Assembly (NCBI GenBank): GCA_037974335.1
Contig: CM075760.1
Span: 10,931,100-10,995,099, forward strand
Direction: 5' to 3'
DNA length: 64,000 nt
Source: Prionace glauca
Lineage: Eukaryota > Chordata > Chondrichthyes > Carcharhiniformes > Carcharhinidae
Made by a program: the position numbers and the translations under genes. Positions 10,346 through 21,789 of this stretch are shown in pieces. The notes under the pieces are model-generated. The model had not been told where the DNA came from. It did not search any database and saw only the letters and a list, made by a program, of their open reading frames with translations. The number at the start of each line of letters is the position of its first letter. Position 1 is the stretch's first letter.

Positions 10346-11235
10346 CGATGTAAATGACAGTCTCTCTGACGTATGTGAGATGGAAAGTGTGTGAGGTGTG
10401 TTTGGGTGTGTGTTTGATAGAGAGAGGGGTGAATGTGTGTGTGAAGGTGCCTGTGTGTGACAGACTGTGTTTGCACATGTGTGAGACAGTGGGCTGCGTT
10501 TGCAAGAGGGGGCAGTGTGCCTACCAGAAAGCAAATATACTGTTCATGAGTGTGTGGAAGTGTGCATGGGATTGTGTGTGAGTGAGAAAAATGTGTGCAA
10601 TGTACATGGGTGATAGAGGCAAAGTGTGTGTGTGTGTGTGACAGAGAACGTTTGCGTGACACTGTGCTTGTGGGAGAGACTGTGTCTGTGTGTAAGTTGG
10701 AGTGTGTGCATAGGTCTATGTTTGTGAGAGAGTGTGAGCGAGCTCGTGTGAGAGAGAGCAAGAATGTACAGGTGTGAGATAATCTGTGCAACAGAGATAG
10801 AAATATGTGTGTGTGAGAGAGAGAGAGAGAGAGATGCGTGTGCAAGAGGAATTGTGAGAGAGTGTGTGTGAATAAATGAGAGACAACTTGAGCGTGTGTG
10901 ACAGAGTGTGGGAGAGTGAGTGCGTGTGTGAGAGCATGAGACTATGCTTATGTGTGTGTGTGTGTCTGCGTGTAAGAGAGAATGTGTGTGGAGATGTGTG
11001 CGTGTGAGTGTCTTTGTATATGAGAGATGAGAGACTGATTGAGAGAGCGAGAGTGTGTCTGGATTTGTATTTGAGACAGAGTATGTAGACCGTGAGAGAA
11101 AGAGAATGTGTGTGAGATATCGTATGAGAGAGAAAGTAAGTGTGCGTGTGTATGTGTGAGAGAATATGAGCGTCTCTCTGTGTGTATTTATGTGTGTGAG
11201 AGTGTGTGATGTGTGTAAGTCTCTATCTGGCTGAT
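10346..11235. repeat. GTGTGTGAGAGA degenerate microsatellite
   Basis: About 0.9 kb of GT/GA-rich sequence with interspersed GAGAGA and TGTGTG blocks in the JH-CH1 intron. No gene. Confidence 0.9.
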
Positions 11236-11449
11236 TCAGTCTGAAAAAGCACCCTCACTCCACACATACTCACCCACTCGCACAGTAAGTGGGAGTGACA
11301 AGCGAGCACAACACGGACTGTGGGGCACGGGTTGGAAAAACATTTAAATATTTCACAAGTCAGTCACAATTAAATAATTTCCTCTTTCCTCAATGAGAGA
11401 AACTTGTAAAACCTCACGGAATCTGACACAATCCAGGGCAAAGATTACC

Positions 11450-11795
11450 CGGCCCCTCATTCACCCTATTCACTCTCTCCATCACTAACAGGCAGTGTCA
11501 GCACTGTGTGTATTATATACAACATGCACTGCAGCAATTCACCAAGGCTCCATAGATTACACTGTCCAAACCCGCTGCCTTTACATCCTAACAGGACAAG
11601 GGCAGCAGCCATATCTGAAACACTATAACCTGTAAGCTTCCCTCCAAAACACACACCATCCTGACCTGAAACAATTTCTCAATTCATTCATAATCGCTGG
11701 GTCAAAATCCTGGAACTCCCTGCCTAACAGCAGGGCGGCTGCCTGCAGCATATGGACTGCAGTTGTTCAAGGATGCTTCATATCAATACTTTGTG
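11450..11795 (+). mobile_element. SINE-like repeat (family 3)
   Basis: Contains the blocks CTGGAACTCCCTGCCTAACA and ATGGACTGCAGTTGTTCAAG, shared with the copies at 21,790-21,990 and 28,080-28,510. Those copies end in GGCAATAAAT-type tails; this one is truncated before the tail. Confidence 0.6.
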
Positions 11796-12279
11796 AAGGA
11801 ACAATTAGATTAAAAATTCTGGCCGAGCAAATGTCTCTAAAATGCCTTTAGAAGATTAAAAATAATATGCAGGTGAATGTGACCCTTCAACTGTCAAACT
11901 AAACAGTTCAGGGGCTGCTGTATTACGGAGCACAATATAGTAAATCTCACTTTGTATTTGTTCATCGAACATTCCCAAGGCCGGTACATCACTGCTTAAA
12001 AATCACCCAATTCTCTCTCTAAAGTCTGATGTTTCTGCTTCTCTGATAGACACAATATGCTTCAGGGACTTAATTTCTGAGACACCGAGTCAAACAGTCA
12101 CATTTCCCACAGATACAAGTGCATTGAAGAAATAAATCAAATTTCACTTCCTGCAGGACAGGAGAAGGAATCAAAAGATTTATAACCAGTCAGGGAGATT
12201 CCTGGTCCCAACACAGTGACCACACGCCCAGAAACAGAACAGACACAAACAGTTCAACAGTCGAGTTCCCAGCAGAAAG
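11796..12279. other. AT-rich JH-CH1 intron
   Basis: No gene or recognised repeat seen. Confidence 0.4.
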
Positions 12280-14500
12280 ATCTGTTCAATCGGTCAATTT
12301 CAAACTGTTGGGTTCTCATTGATCAATAGTCAAGTTACAACAGAAAATCAATAACCTATTTCAAATTAAATGGGTATTCAGAACTCCTCTCGACTTTTAA
12401 TTATTTCTCTCTGCCTGTATCACTTCGCGAAAATTGTGTAAAAATGTAATTTCGCTGAAAATGAGCAAAAATAACAGATTCAGGACAGTTCAATATCCCT
12501 ATCAGAGATACAGTGACACAGTAACAGTTCAATGTCCCTAACAGAGATACAGTGACACAGTAATAGTTCAATGTCCCTAACAGAGATACAGTGACACAGT
12601 AATAGTTCAATGTCCCTATCAGAGATACAGTGACACACTAAGAATTAAACAAACCGGGAAATATTTACATTGAAAATCGTTACCTGATTGGATCTAATTT
12701 CTTAATTAAATGTAATCAACAAAATTATCAAGGCAAAGCAACTTATCGAGCCGAGCACAGCTGAGTAAAGAAATGTTTTGTTTTTGAATTCATTTTGATA
12801 CAATTAAATATTCTCTAAGACTGATGATATTTTGCACGCTAGTGCAATATTCAAGGTCTTTTGTTTTGAATTAATCAGCGTTAATATTACATTTTAAGTT
12901 ATTGTTAATTGTCAGTTAGTTCTCCTGTCAGCTGATTTGTTCTCTGTAATAAAATGAGTTTTCAATCATTGAAAACGTGCTTCTGCCCCCAACATTGTTA
13001 AATAATTAGGTTACAATTAAATCTCAATGTTAAACTATAATTTCAAATTACTGAATGGAAACATTCAAACATCTGTCATTCATTTACTTAAATCTAATCA
13101 CATTGTAATATTTTCCTTTTTCACTTTTACTGCAAATATCTTATTACAACGAACAAACGTGTTAAAAATGCAGATTTCTGAGTTTGTCCAGACTGTAACG
13201 GCCTGGCCGTTTGAAATCAATAATACTGCTTCCTAGATTTAATAATTTAGGCCACCCATATAACAACTTCATTACTGAACACATTGTTTAATTAAAGAAG
13301 ATCTGAATTAAACAGTGCAAACACAAAGACGATAATTGATTCAAATCCTCTGTAACGCTAAAAACACGATGCAGAATATAAGTCTCAACCTTTTCTTCAT
13401 TATAATATTTAATAAGAATTAAACATAAGCTTCAGTTAGTATGAATTCTTCCATTCTGTCATTTATTCTGTGTTTAACATTAATGGGAGACATGATGTTA
13501 TTAAGTGCTGAGCTAATATTATTTTTATAGTATTTATAATATCATATTATTTTTCTATAAAGTAATCTTTTTGAATTTCAAGCATTTAATTGTCAGTCGG
13601 TAGCCAGTTTCTGTTGACACTTTACTACAATTCAAACACAATCATTTGAACAATTTTACTTGAGTGTCAGCGAATTTCATCTGTCAGAAAACTGTGTTCA
13701 GTCTGTCAAATTTTTATAAACTGTTTGATTCTAATTGATCAAAGGTCAAATTACAACAGTGAAAAAATCAATAAAAATTTAAATTAACCTGATGTTCATT
13801 TTAAAACTCCCTTTGCCTTTTAACTATTTCTCCCTGACTGTCTCAAATCACAAAAACTGGGCAATTATTTTTCTGAAAATGAGGACTTCGAATATAACAG
13901 ATTCAGGGCAGTGTAATGTCCCTAACAGAGGTACAGTGAATTGTAATTCATGTTTTATTTTAATATGTAACCATTAGTTAACATGAATAAAATGCCCTAA
14001 CATATATTTATTTTATTTTCGGAAACTTTTCTGCTTTATCCCTACAAGAATATTCAAAGGCAATTTTATTTTCATTTAGCCAGAACTGCTCAGTTTCACC
14101 GAGCGTAAACAATGTAAAAACAATTGAGGAACACTAAACAATTTCACAAATTTTGAGATGCGAAAAGTAATTAATTATCTCGGTATCTAATTTAAAAAAA
14201 TACTTAGAACGGATAATCTGGTTTCAATTGCATAGAAAAAAAATTAATAATCGGATACAAAAATTTCCAAAAAGGAAATTATTCTGCAAAACTCGTATTC
14301 CAGTAAATGTGAATTTAATCTGGGATGTACCGATTAATGCAAAGTGTCTTGTTCAACTGAGCACGGCTGTGAAAACAGCAGGTTATCATTGAAATAGCTT
14401 CTGGAATTGTCACAAAATATTTCCAGTCTGGAAAATGTTCTGGTCATGTTAATTGTGTGAAATACACAACAGAACTATTAAAGGGGATTATTGCTAAATT
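12280..14500. repeat. Two tandem diverged units of about 1.4 kb
   Basis: Sequence at 12,280-12,900 is paralogous to 13,690-14,400. Shared blocks include GATCAATAGTCAAGTTACAACA versus its diverged partner near 13,737, ATAACAGATTCAGG at 12,472 and 13,898, and GAGCACAGCTG versus GAGCACGGCTG at 12,755 and 14,360. Divergence is high, so the duplication is old. No exon is seen in either unit. Confidence 0.6.
12483..12642. repeat. 39-bp tandem repeat, about 4 copies
   Basis: Units starting AGTTCAATGTCCCTA recur at 12487, 12526, 12565 and 12604, a period of exactly 39 bp. The paralogous place near 13,910 has only one unit, so the amplification is younger than the duplication of the intron block. Confidence 0.9.
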
Positions 14501-15199
14501 ATTAATATAAAATACTCTGTGGTGAATATGGAGTTAAATTACCGAATAATAATTCTTTGATTTATATTAATTTTACTATTAACCTTGTAAATGAGAAGTT
14601 TGTGATTGCAGCAAAGACTAAGTGTCCGAATGAGCGTTGTAAGTCATGACTCACTTGAATTTGTAAGCGTTATTTAAAATTTATAAAAATGCTGCGATAT
14701 CTTTTAGGTGTTCTTTCCCCCCAACCTGCTTGTTTTCTCCCTACAAGGATTTTCAAACTCAAAGATTGTTTCTGTTCAACCAGAAAACATCTAAACTCTC
14801 AACGGCACCGTTATACACTATTTAAACAACACAGAAATAATGCCACAAAGCCAAACCATAGCACAAATTTTAAACATTCACAGTGACTGCACCACAGAAT
14901 CTCCTCAGCAGAAACACAACAAAACACATCAATGAGGGAATGAATCCGCTTCACAGAAAAACAGATCAATTATCCATTCAACAGAATCAAATGTAACATT
15001 GCAAAATAAATCTCAATATCGAATCTAGCAAACCAGCTCTTAACCAATTATTAAACTAAACAGAAATCTAGAATAATAGCAATAGCATTGCGAGGAGGTG
15101 GAATTTGTCCAACAAATTAGCATTGAAACTTTATCACATCTTATTCACATTGGGTCATATTTCAAACATATTTAAACATTTGGATGGTAAAAGTTCCAG

Positions 15200-15213
15200 C
15201 CATCAAATGCCAC
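15200..15213 (+). promoter_or_regulatory. Weak CTCF-like site, unit 2
   Basis: CCATCAAATGCCAC is the paralogous counterpart of the better site at 15,805. It has two to three departures from the CTCF core. Confidence 0.2.
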
Positions 15214-15804
15214 CGAGATTAAACATTGCAGATACCCCAAAATCTGAATGCAGTGACAAACTATGTTCTGAATGAGTGGAGTAAGCCGATATCACTAAAT
15301 ATTTTAAACATACAAATACAATAAAGCCTGCTTTATTTCTCCCTGCAGTTATGCATCAAGCAGTTGCGACCCGCAGAATGTTCATATTCAATCACAAAAC
15401 GTGTAACAGCTCGGTGTCACTGAGTTCAAACAATGCAGAAACACCAAATTAATTCACAAATTTTACGTATTTAGAGTCATCCAGATTTATAATCTCCTCA
15501 CCAGAGGAAAAAAAAACACGCATCACTGAGAGACTGAACCCCGCTTCATGTAGAAGCAGCACAAATCTACAAACACTTTCAACAGAATCAAATATAACAT
15601 TTACAGAAATGTTTAATATAAATTCCAGCCAATTCGCCCAACACCAAACTAATTAATGTTTCGAACAAGCAGAAAATATTGCACAGCAGCACCAGCATTG
15701 TGAGTGAGTGGAACATTTTCACTGGATAAATATAGAAATGTTAGATTTTTTAAATTTTTGGTTTAAATTTCAAACACTTGTGCAGTAGATGGTACAAACC
15801 GCAG

Positions 15805-15818
15805 CCACTAGATGTCAC
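15805..15818 (+). promoter_or_regulatory. CTCF-like site, unit 3
   Basis: CCACTAGATGTCAC differs from the CTCF core consensus CCASYAGRKGGCRS at about one position. It lies 0.3 kb downstream of JH on the IgM sense strand. Prediction from sequence only. Confidence 0.3.
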
Positions 15819-16137
15819 CGAGGTTAAACGCTGCAGAAACGCTGAATTGTAAAACAGACATTCGGATTTTAAAGTAACCCAACCACACAGTGTAACCTCA
15901 ACAGATAAACACAACATCCCAACAATTTGGGATTGAATCCCTCAGCAGTACGTATTGTCCAGAAAGAGCAGAATTCTAAAACCCCTTTGCAGCAGATTCA
16001 CAGGAAACATTGTAACAATTCTCAACCGAGAATCCACCAAACTCACATTGATGTTACCACATGGATTATTAGTACAGATAAAAATATAAAACAAAGACAC
16101 ATGTAAACCACTTACTCAATAAGTGGATGGTTCTTAC

Positions 16138-16185
16138 CTGTAGTCACCGTCACCATGGTCCCTTGTCCCCAGTAATCAAAGTAGT
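16138..16185 (-). CDS. IgM JH segment
   Basis: A 48-bp joining segment encoding YFDYWGQGTMVTVTT, with the WGXG motif of heavy-chain J segments. It is followed by a donor (CAG|GTAAGA, GT at 16137-16136) in phase 1, matching CH1. It is preceded on the sense strand by a 23-bp-spacer RSS. It is not joined to a D segment, so the locus is in germline form at this end. Confidence 0.97.
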
Positions 16186-16224
16186 CACAGTGTCACATTC
16201 CGTAGGCTGTGTCATACAATAACC
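16186..16224 (-). promoter_or_regulatory. JH recombination signal, 23-bp spacer
   Basis: Sense-strand nonamer GGTTATTGT (16216-16224), spacer of 23 bp (16193-16215) and perfect heptamer CACTGTG (16186-16192), directly abutting JH. The nonamer differs by one base from GGTTTTTGT. Confidence 0.95.
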
Positions 16225-16548
16225 GTCCCTGCACAAAATAGAGACAAAATCACCATTATTTTAAATATTCACAAACCCAAGGAAAAGCAAAATCAATTAA
16301 TGTTCATTAAATTATAATTGTATTTCTGGATATCATTTGACATTCATAAATGACCTAAAGTTTTATATTTCACAGAGTTACAGGTGAACATGTTGTTGAA
16401 AACACACATCGATAATTGAGTAATTATCAAGATTTTCCATGTTTATTCTTGTCATGTGGTCAGTGCTGGACATAAATAATACTGTACTGTGATTACAGTT
16501 GGAATTTAAAAGTGACACTGATCCAGTTTCAGTCAATCAGTGCTGAGG

Positions 16549-16616
16549 GTTTTTTGTATTGACAGTAACTGCTGTGCCATCCAGCTATCACAGTGAGACA
16601 CAGCATGACAAATACT
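16549..16616 (-). other. D2 segment with 12/12 RSSs
   Basis: The 12-bp core at 16577-16588 reads ATAGCTGGATGG on the sense strand. Its 5' RSS has heptamer CACTGTG (16589-16595), a 12-bp spacer and nonamer AGTATTTGT (16608-16616). Its 3' RSS has heptamer CACAGCA (16570-16576), a 12-bp spacer and nonamer ACAAAAAAC (16549-16557). The 12/12 arrangement is the one expected for the JH-proximal D of elasmobranch IgM clusters: it can join a 23-type RSS on either side. Confidence 0.93.
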
Positions 16617-16925
16617 GAGGCGGACTGTTAACTGTAAAATACAGACAGTTAATTTCACTGCTATTTCAAAAGCCTGTTTCCAGCTCGTTAAGGGTGACTC
16701 AGTGAGATATTTCAATTTTTACTGGTCATGATATTGATAAAGGGGGTTAGAAACTTTTACACTCTCTGTGAACATTCAGCGTGTAAATCAATAACAATAA
16801 CATTGAAGCATTTTACATCTTAAAAAGAAACAAAGCTGTTTCTCAGTATTATTTTGTTGAACCCTCATTTACTTTGGCATTCGGCAATGGCATTGGTCAC
16901 AAATTTAAGCAACGTCCTTTTCTGA

Positions 16926-17006
16926 GGTTTTTGTATGAGGATGGCGCTTTTCTCAGCACTGTGACTCCCATAGTATCTCACAGTGACACACACCCATACA
17001 AAAACT
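16926..17006 (-). other. D1 segment with 12/22 RSSs
   Basis: The 15-bp core at 16964-16978 reads AGATACTATGGGAGT on the sense strand (RYYGS in one frame). Its 5' RSS has heptamer CACTGTG (16979-16985), a 12-bp spacer and nonamer AGTTTTTGT (16998-17006). Its 3' RSS has heptamer CACAGTG (16957-16963), a 22-bp spacer and the consensus nonamer ACAAAAACC (16926-16934). All four heptamers and nonamers are near consensus, so the segment looks usable. Confidence 0.95.
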
Positions 17007-17352
17007 GCACTCACTCTGTTCAGTACTGCTGTTCAATATTCACTTTAAATGGACCATTAGTTTTGCTCTAATGTAAAATGTAGGCAAATGTTTATACAAC
17101 ACAATCTATCAGAAATATTAACAAGAGTAATATATCGTGTGTGGTACTTGCTGAAACTACAATGAATATAAAGTCAGTGAAAAGCTCACCAGTTATATGG
17201 GTGAGTTTGGGAAGATTTACTGTTAAATGCTTTCTGTGTTACTTTTTTTAAACACGATTATAGTTTGGTTGTGACCAGCCTCGATCATATTGCATTTAAA
17301 ACAGATACTGACCTTCAGGTTAAGATGGAAGTTGCGGAATCCCCTCTCGGGC

Positions 17353-17391
17353 TGTTCTTGTCCGGGTGCAGCCCTGGATCCTCTCGCTGTG
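17353..17391 (-). promoter_or_regulatory. VH recombination signal, 23-bp spacer
   Basis: Directly after the last VH codon: heptamer CACAGCG (17385-17391), spacer of 23 bp and nonamer ACAAGAACA (17353-17361). The heptamer keeps the essential CAC but departs at the sixth base, and the nonamer departs at two positions, so it may be a weaker signal than those of D1. Confidence 0.93.
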
Positions 17392-17696
17392 GTCTCTTGC
17401 ACAGTAATAGATGGCCGTGTCTTCAATCTTCAGGCTCCTCATGTCCAAAGAGAAGATGTTGTTTGAAGTGTCTTTGGACGCAGTAAACCGACCCTTAATT
17501 GATGGGGCGTAGTTGTTGTTGGATGAACTATAGTAGCTAACCAGCCACTCCAGGCCCTGTCCGGGAACCTGTCGGATCCAACCCATCCAGGTATTGCTAA
17601 GATCGAACCCGCTGGTTTTACAGGTCAGTTTCAGGGAGCCTCCGGGAGCCTCGGTCGCTGCCCCTGGCTGGGTCAACACAACATCCGACTGGACAC
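17392..17696 (-). CDS. IgM VH exon 2
   Basis: Heavy-chain variable exon, entered from acceptor TTTTACAG in phase 1. The end of the leader reads SGVQS and the mature domain starts [16 protein letters not shown]. Framework landmarks are all present: first cysteine in [26 protein letters not shown] in FR2, [12 protein letters not shown] in FR3, and [11 protein letters not shown] with the second cysteine. CDR1 is FDLSNTW; CDR2 is YYSSSNNN. No stop or frameshift. The coding sequence runs to Ala-Arg-Asp and then meets the 23-bp RSS, so this is an unrearranged germline VH and the only intact one in the window. A broken duplicate lies at 25.9-26.4 kb. Confidence 0.97.
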
Positions 17697-17829
17697 CTGT
17701 AAAAATAGATCAAAAACACCGGGGGTTAATCTTAGTGAAATGATTGCTGACTCTGGAACATTCCAGAGAGAGACTAACACTGAGACAGTAACAGTGAGAA
17801 ACTTGAACAATAATAAAAAAAATACTCAC

Positions 17830-17875
17830 CAGATAAGAAAGTCAGCAACAAACTGAGAGAAATGGCCGACCTCAT
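17830..17875 (-). CDS. IgM VH leader exon
   Basis: A 46-nt exon starting at the ATG at 17875-17873 and encoding MRSAISLSLLLTFLS, followed by donor G|GTGAGT. It is a classical short hydrophobic signal peptide that directs the heavy chain to the ER, split by a 133-bp intron as in other VH genes. The ATG context is AAGATGAGG. Confidence 0.96.
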
Positions 17876-17964
17876 CTTTCTGGTGATTTGGGGGAAATGG
17901 TTGTGTCAGGAACTCAGTGAACAAACCAGCTCCCGGACTGTTGGATTCCGGTCCCAGTGAGCGG

Positions 17965-17974
17965 TATTTAAATA
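17965..17974 (-). promoter_or_regulatory. VH TATA box
   Basis: The self-complementary TATTTAAATA lies about 90 bp upstream of the start codon, the right place for a VH promoter. I see no octamer (ATGCAAAT or its complement) within 300 bp upstream, a lack reported for some shark VH promoters. Confidence 0.6.
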
Positions 17975-17975
17975 C

Positions 17976-18936
17976 CCGGCAGAAGGGGGCGGCTTTCCAG
18001 GCGCCGCCTGTTGATCCACGTCCCACCTTCCACACCCCCAACAGAATGGACTCGGAGATTTACAATAGATTAATATTAAAATGGGCATTTTATCTGTATC
18101 GGGATATTTGTTTGGCTGAAATGTTCATTGTATTGTCCCCATTATTTCTGATGGTGATGTTACAGTTCATCATCTCTTTACTTTTAAAATAACTCATTCC
18201 ATTGTAAATATGATGATTTTATTACCACACCCCCAACAAGAAAATAAATCTGAAAATGATGAAATAACATTTTGGAACATTAGAGAATTTTGCAACAATT
18301 CCGTGTCTCTGCCACATTATAATAATAAAGCACAATTTATCAGAAGAAATACCATCGATTTCTGTAACTCAATGTGTAGAACATACAAAGTGATTCTATT
18401 TACAGTGTGGATGGCTATCGCTGTACAAATTGGGTTTGGAGATGAGAAGAAACTCTCACACAATACAATGTTTCTCCTTATATTTGTCAAACTGCCCCAA
18501 TCTCGAAGATAGGCCTTTGAAAATAATGAGAATCCCAACCTCCTGGTAATTAAATAGTGAGTTGACAGAGAAACATAAAATTAAATTGATTTTTTGATGG
18601 AGAAGTTAATGAATCGGAACGGACGCTGAGATCATTAAAGTTCTCCTTCAGCATCCAGGTCATTGCAACTCACTCTATTGGTTACCGGCTGTGTAACATA
18701 CACTGGTATTGGGAATACAGGATATCAGAGCTTTGCGGCACATTGCACAATATCACAAGAATAAATGTTTTATCTTCCATTGAATCAGGTTATGAACTGA
18801 TCATTTCTCCAGTCATTGGCAGCAATGAGAGGAACTCTTCAATAACAGAAATCAGATTATACTGTACAATAGAACACGGTGCTAATCAGGTACAAGACAC
18901 GCTGCTGTTTCAATGTGATACACAAATTTCAGAATT
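17976..18936. other. VH 5' flank, duplicated block
   Basis: No gene. The stretch is alignable in pieces to 26,950-28,050 (for example the GCACATTGCACAATATCACAA block at 18,740 and its partner at 27,996), so it is the upstream half of an old segmental duplication of the VH region. Confidence 0.6.
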
Positions 18937-19100
18937 TTCCAGGAATCCCCGATGTTCATGTCAGTTTTATGATGTTGTTTTAATATTATTTCATGTCGTT
19001 GCATCGATTTTACTTCACTGGGGAACTGGGCCCATCAACATCTCTCTCTCTCATTTCATGAACTGATTAATAAACAGACTTTAATTATTGGAATGAAATT
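18937..19100. repeat. Left arm of 165-bp inverted repeat
   Basis: The reverse complement recurs at 21,160-21,325. Matching landmarks are TCCAGGAATCCCC, GATGTTGTTTTAATATTATT, CACTGGGGAACTGGGCCCA and CAATAATTAAAG-type ends. Similarity is roughly nine in ten bases by eye. Confidence 0.85.
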
Positions 19101-20605
19101 TACTCGGAAACTATACAAATGAAAAAGATCATCCGGTCACTTTATTGTTTGACATAACATTTACTCAGGTAATGAACAGGACACTGAATGAAAATATTTG
19201 ATTAGAATGATTGCGATTTAAATTGTGGGAATTAAACATTTACTGTTTAAATGTCTGAATCCCATGTTGTCCATTGAGCTTCACGCTAATCTGTCCCACA
19301 CTGTATTTGGCAGCAATCCAGGCTGGTGTCAAATGCTCAAAGTTATTGACAGGAAAAATCTGGGGCTGTTTGTGCAATAGATCAAAGATCAGTTTCATCA
19401 GCACTGACCACTTGGCTCCAAGCCAACTTAAAACCCTGCATGTTATCAGTAAGGTCTATTTATAAACAAATCTACCCAGCAACAGTACTGGAGGCACTTG
19501 AATTTTTGGAAGTTATAAATCTAGATGATGTTTCCCCATCTCTAAAGAAAGGATTATTTTCCACCTTCTCTGGCACCCAATTAACAACAATGATGATTTT
19601 TCCAACACATCAGGATATTGTGATGGACGGACAGAAATAATCACAGGCAGACTGAAAAATGGCTCAGAGAGATGATACATGCTGTTATATTTGAGCATGC
19701 ACATTTATATTTTATCTCCTTTTATCTTTCCATAGGATGTTTGTTTGGAAAGACCAACACTCTTTGCCTGTCCCAAATTCCTTTAAATTAACTGGTTTTC
19801 TTGGACACTTCTGTAGATATTAAAGAGTCAGCTATTTTGCTTTCAGTCTGCAGTTATATCCTTGTGAGACAATGTAGCGATGGCAGATTTCCTCCATTGG
19901 GGAATCAGAGCGGTTCCAATGATCGCAATTAGTATCCATTCCAGATTTATCAATAGAATTCAAAATCTACCTGCGGGAACGGCCCGACTTAAATCCCCGT
20001 CCTCACATCATTGCCCTGGACCTCTGGATCACTGGATCAATTAAAATAATTGATGTCACCATCTACACAAACAATAAATGTATGACTGTGTTGACACAGG
20101 AATGAATGGCATTTGAATGACTGATGGATGAATGACTGTTGGATGCCTGAATATTTTGATTGAGGAAATAGTGAACGGACTGGTGGATTCATTGATAAAT
20201 GGTGCTGAATGATGTTGTTCTATATTTCCATATTTGTGTTTGACTACTTCATAAATTGAAACAACTCCTTTATTCAATGTGTGCCCATCTAATACCTTCA
20301 ATCCTTCCAGAGTGTCTGGGTGAAATACATTTCTCGGGAGTTAGCAAGCTGATCCTCTTGAAGAGTAGGGGGAGATTTTCCTGCAGTTCGGATGGTTCAT
20401 TTCTCTGCTGATGCTGAATCTTCAAATCCAGGACAGAAAGAGAGAGCATGATATGGTTGAGGAGGAATGATTGTACTATATAAAATACTGGCTCTTTCAT
20501 ATACAACAAATTAATCAACAAACCCTCACCCAAATTAGTGAAGGCAACAGGGTGAAAAGTAAATAAGGTGGCAACAGAAATATTTGTGAAACTTACTGGA
20601 AAACT
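19101..20605. other. Interior of inverted repeat, no gene
   Basis: About 1.5 kb of AT-rich DNA with no recognised coding or repeat feature. I looked for transposase-like coding and found only short frames. Confidence 0.4.
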
Positions 20606-21061
20606 ACAAGTGTCACTTGTAGGCTTGTACTAGGCTTGTACTCGTTGGAGTTTAGAAGAATGAGGAGAGATCTCATTGAGACGTATGAGATGATGAATGG
20701 GATGGATAGGATAAAGGTGGAAAGACTCTTCCAGCTCAGAAAGGACAATAGGACTAGGGGGCACACCCTCAAGATAAAGGGGGGAGGGCGGTTTACAACG
20801 GAGTTGAGGAAGAATTTCTTCAGTCAAAGGGTGGTGAATCTCTGTAATTCTCTGCCCGTTGAAGTGGTGGAGGCTGCCTCGCTAAATATTTTTAAGACGC
20901 GGGTTGATGGGCTTTTGATAAGCGAGGGGATTAAGGGTTATGGGGAGAGGGTGGGAATGTGGAACTGAGCCACGACAGATCAGCCATGATCTTATTGAAT
21001 GGCGGGGCAGGCTCGAAGGGCCAGATGGCCCACTCCTGCTCCTATTTCTTATGTTCTTATG
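20606..21061 (+). mobile_element. CR1-like LINE 3' end
   Basis: Plus-strand ORF tail encoding SLEFRRMRRDLIETYEMMNG and SQRVVNLCNSLPVEVVEAA, then a 3' UTR with GGCTCGAAGGGCCAGATGGC and TTATGTTCTTATG ending. Nearly identical to the end of the LINE at 59,525-60,510. It is strongly 5'-truncated and lies between the inverted-repeat arms. Confidence 0.9.
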
Positions 21062-21159
21062 TCACATTATTTCCCAAAACAATGTAATACTGAATCGGAA
21101 TTTAAAGATTCAGTAACTTCACATGAAGTACAGGTTGTTTCATTTATATCATCACTTTG

Positions 21160-21325
21160 AATTTCATTCCAATAATTAAAGTCTGTTTATTAATCACTTC
21201 ATGAAATGCGAGAGAGAGATGTTGTTGGGCCCAGTTCCCCAGTGAAGTAAAATCGGTGTAATGACATGAAATAATATTAAAACAACATCATAAAACTGAC
21301 ATGAACACCGGGGATTCCTGGAATA
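21160..21325. repeat. Right arm of 165-bp inverted repeat
   Basis: Reverse complement of 18,937-19,100, with a few substitutions. Confidence 0.85.
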
Positions 21326-21599
21326 TTCTGAAAGTTCTGCACGCTATTGTCAGGGAAGTTGCATAAATTTCCTGTGAGATGGGAATAACAGAAATAATAG
21401 ATACTATTTCGAGACACACAAACAAGCTGCATCAATTCACAGAGTGATCCCAAATATCATAACAAACTTCTTCATCTTAAACTAATCAATATCTCAATCA
21501 CGAACTATATCCTAAAAAAATCCTAATCCCTATCCACCCACATCATTTCTCAATGTCATCACTCTCTTCAATTTCCTACAAATAACATAAAACACCACA

Positions 21600-21720
21600 C
21601 TGACTCGAAACGTTGGCTCTATTCTCTCGCCACAGATGATGTCAGACCCGTTGAGTTTTTCCAACATTCATTATCTTTGTTTCAGTTTCCAGAATCTGCA
21701 GTATTTTGCTTTTATCAAAC
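21600..21720 (+). mobile_element. Retroelement tail fragment
   Basis: Contains CTGACTCGAAACGTTGGCTC and AATCTGCAGTATTTTGCTTT, a tail also seen at 25,640-25,710 and in reverse at 25,970-26,120. Family not named. Confidence 0.5.
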
Positions 21721-21789
21721 TGATGAACATAATTGGTGAACTAATTGTTTATCTGTATGAATTGATGATAACTGGGGAATTGGAACAAC

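Larger units (their letters stand above)
14020..16090. repeat. Degenerate 0.6-0.7-kb tandem repeats near JH
   Basis: Units can be aligned starting near 14,026, 14,726 and 15,327 (CTGCTTT/TTTCTCCCTACAAG-type starts), with a partial further unit at 15,870-16,090. Shared later blocks include TCAACAGAATCAAAT at 14,980 and 15,578 and a CACCGAGRTTAAAC block at 15,211 and 15,817. They fill the JH-proximal intron, where heavy-chain enhancers lie in other vertebrates. No octamer was found in them. Confidence 0.6.

Noticed and set aside
18210-18512. 100-codon plus-strand frame upstream of VH
   Set aside because: Random composition, not kept in the duplicated copy at 27 kb, no domain.
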